Origin: JADJPF01 sp964492845
GTDB lineage: Bacteria > Acidobacteriota > Blastocatellia > Chloracidobacteriales > JADJPF01
NCBI GenBank assembly: GCA_964492845.1
Contig: CAZBMZ010000032.1
Span: 12,090 to 76,089 of the forward strand
Reading direction: 5' to 3'
Length of the DNA: 64,000 nt
This document shows, piece after piece, positions 63,093 to 64,000 of the stretch; position 1 is the first letter of the stretch, and each line of letters starts with the position of its first letter. The notes below the pieces were generated by a model. It did no database searches, was not told the origin of the DNA, and worked only from the letters and a program-made list of their open reading frames with translations. The translations under genes and the position numbers were made by a program.

Positions 63093-63968
63093 ATGAGTGT
63101 TTGGATACTTGAAGCCCGCGATCCAATAATTTTCCGTGATGGTCGCCCATTTGGTGATCCTGGGGCAAGAGCCTCTAGTTTGAGTTTTCCTTTCCCATCA
63201 ACCATTGCTGGCGGAGTTCGTAGCCGTGCAGGGCTAGATGCACAAGGACATTTTCAACGAGGCAAAATTAATGAGGTAAAACAAATTGTTATCAAAGGGC
63301 CATTTCTAGTTGAACTTGCTGAAACAGGAAATATTCAAAACTGGCTAGTACCTGCACCAATGGATTTAGTAATTCTTAACAACGCCTCAAATGATGAAAC
63401 CAAAGGCAACATTAAAAAGCTTGTGCCTATAGATATGCCTGAAGATAGTTTTACTGATTTACAAACAGATTTTCCAAATCTTTCTTTGGTTGGTATGACT
63501 AAAGCTGACCCTAGCAAAGCACATAAGTTGGCAACTAGGTTTTGGTATTGGAAAAAACTTGAAGAATGGTTAAATAATTCTGAAAATAAGCTAGAGGTTA
63601 ATCTCTCTGAATTAGGGCATAAAGGCCCGAGTTTAGATATACGCACACATGTAAGCATCGTTAGTGAAAGCCAAACAGCTAGAGAAGGTGCGTTATTTCA
63701 AACACAAGGATTAGAATTTACTTATCAAAAACAAGCTGATAAAAAACTTGTTAATTTAACTCGTCTAGCTTTAGCAGTCCAAACTGAAGCTAACTTACGC
63801 GAAGGTGTTGCTACACTTGGTGGTGAAAGACGCATAGTTACTTGGCATAAAAACAACGATTCAATACCTTTTGCTAAATGTCCTGACAAAATTAAAAAAG
63901 AAATTCTTTGTACAAAAGTCTGTAGAGTGTTGCTGTTAACACCAGCTGATCTTACGCAGCGTGTATAA
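63093..63968 (+). CDS. cmr3: Type III-B CRISPR Cmr3 (RAMP), probably truncated at the 3' end
   Basis: A 291-residue RAMP protein. The start VWILEARDPIIFRDGRPFGD and SSLSFPFPSTIAGGVRSRAG is diagnostic for Cmr3, the subunit that with Cmr2 binds the crRNA 5' handle. The body includes RTHVSIVSESQTAREGALFQ and TLGGERRIVTW. It ends in VLLLTPADLTQRV; in complete Cmr3 proteins (roughly 320-390 residues) a corresponding VxLxTPA segment is followed by a further GW-P region. The tail is thus missing here, by frameshift, nonsense change or insertion at about 63950. AAGGAAG precedes the ATG. The rest of the operon lies beyond the window. Confidence 0.88.
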   Translation: MSVWILEARDPIIFRDGRPFGDPGARASSLSFPFPSTIAGGVRSRAGLDAQGHFQRGKINEVKQIVIKGPFLVELAETGNIQNWLVPAPMDLVILNNASNDETKGNIKKLVPIDMPEDSFTDLQTDFPNLSLVGMTKADPSKAHKLATRFWYWKKLEEWLNNSENKLEVNLSELGHKGPSLDIRTHVSIVSESQTAREGALFQTQGLEFTYQKQADKKLVNLTRLALAVQTEANLREGVATLGGERRIVTWHKNNDSIPFAKCPDKIKKEILCTKVCRVLLLTPADLTQRV

Positions 63969-64000
63969 AGTATTGAATTAAATGGGATTGTGTGGGAACA

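Overview
The window is AT-rich and densely coded, with short operons on both strands. It most resembles a member of the Acidobacteriota, probably a low-GC lineage near Blastocatellia. The reasons are an ADOP-type orphan ABC permease, three large Ser/Thr protein kinases, an ECF sigma factor of the Sig-70_X6 type overlapping a kinase-TPR gene, and zinc-ribbon signalling proteins. The taxonomic call is inference; no rRNA or tRNA gene was recognised. TGA is used as an ordinary stop by several genes (for example 23276-23278 and 44098-44100).

Layout. 1-9.7 kb: a left-edge ADOP permease, a LolA-like carrier, a small zinc-ribbon protein, a methyltransferase, a secreted TPR protein, a large secreted zinc peptidase and a FAD oxidoreductase. 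9.7-12 kb: an arsenic operon (arsI-acr3-arsC) behind a promoter with two ArsR-like half-palindromes but no adjacent arsR. 12-14.3 kb: aceK plus an unknown co-transcribed gene. 14.3-21.4 kb: a membrane-sensor kinase, an HEAGH membrane protein, a small membrane protein interrupted by an in-frame TGA, an HDAC-family deacetylase, rsmD, and a kinase fused to a pseudo-receiver. 21.5-29.2 kb: a TMTC-like membrane TPR protein, an HtrA protease, a peptidoglycan-binding protein, a pair of M16 peptidases and a deformylase-like protein. 29.2-34 kb: a sigma-54-driven pilin, an ECF sigma/anti-sigma pair and a GYF/Yip1-like membrane protein. 34-40.6 kb: ruvX-mltG, an unknown gene with a soluble histidine kinase, a secreted MBL hydrolase and a double-GAF protein. 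40.6-49 kb: a kinase-TPR/ECF-sigma operon, a peptidoglycan-binding protein and a bacterial major-vault-protein homologue. 49.3-61 kb: mostly metabolic and housekeeping genes. 61.3-64 kb: the start of a type III-B CRISPR (Cmr) operon running off the right edge.

Most interesting items. (1) At 17599-17847 (-) two transmembrane halves in one frame are joined across a TGA in a Cys-Gly-Thr-TGA-Pro-Asn-Trp context, with a stem-loop just downstream. This is a candidate selenoprotein not obvious to ordinary gene callers. (2) A full-architecture major vault protein homologue lies at 46788-49085. (3) The Cmr2/Cas10 has no HD nuclease domain but keeps GGDD, and the adjacent Cmr3 looks truncated. (4) A near-consensus promoter places the ruvX start codon almost at +1, suggesting a leaderless mRNA. 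Several start codons differ from the longest open frame, because a GGAG-type ribosome binding site selects an internal ATG.
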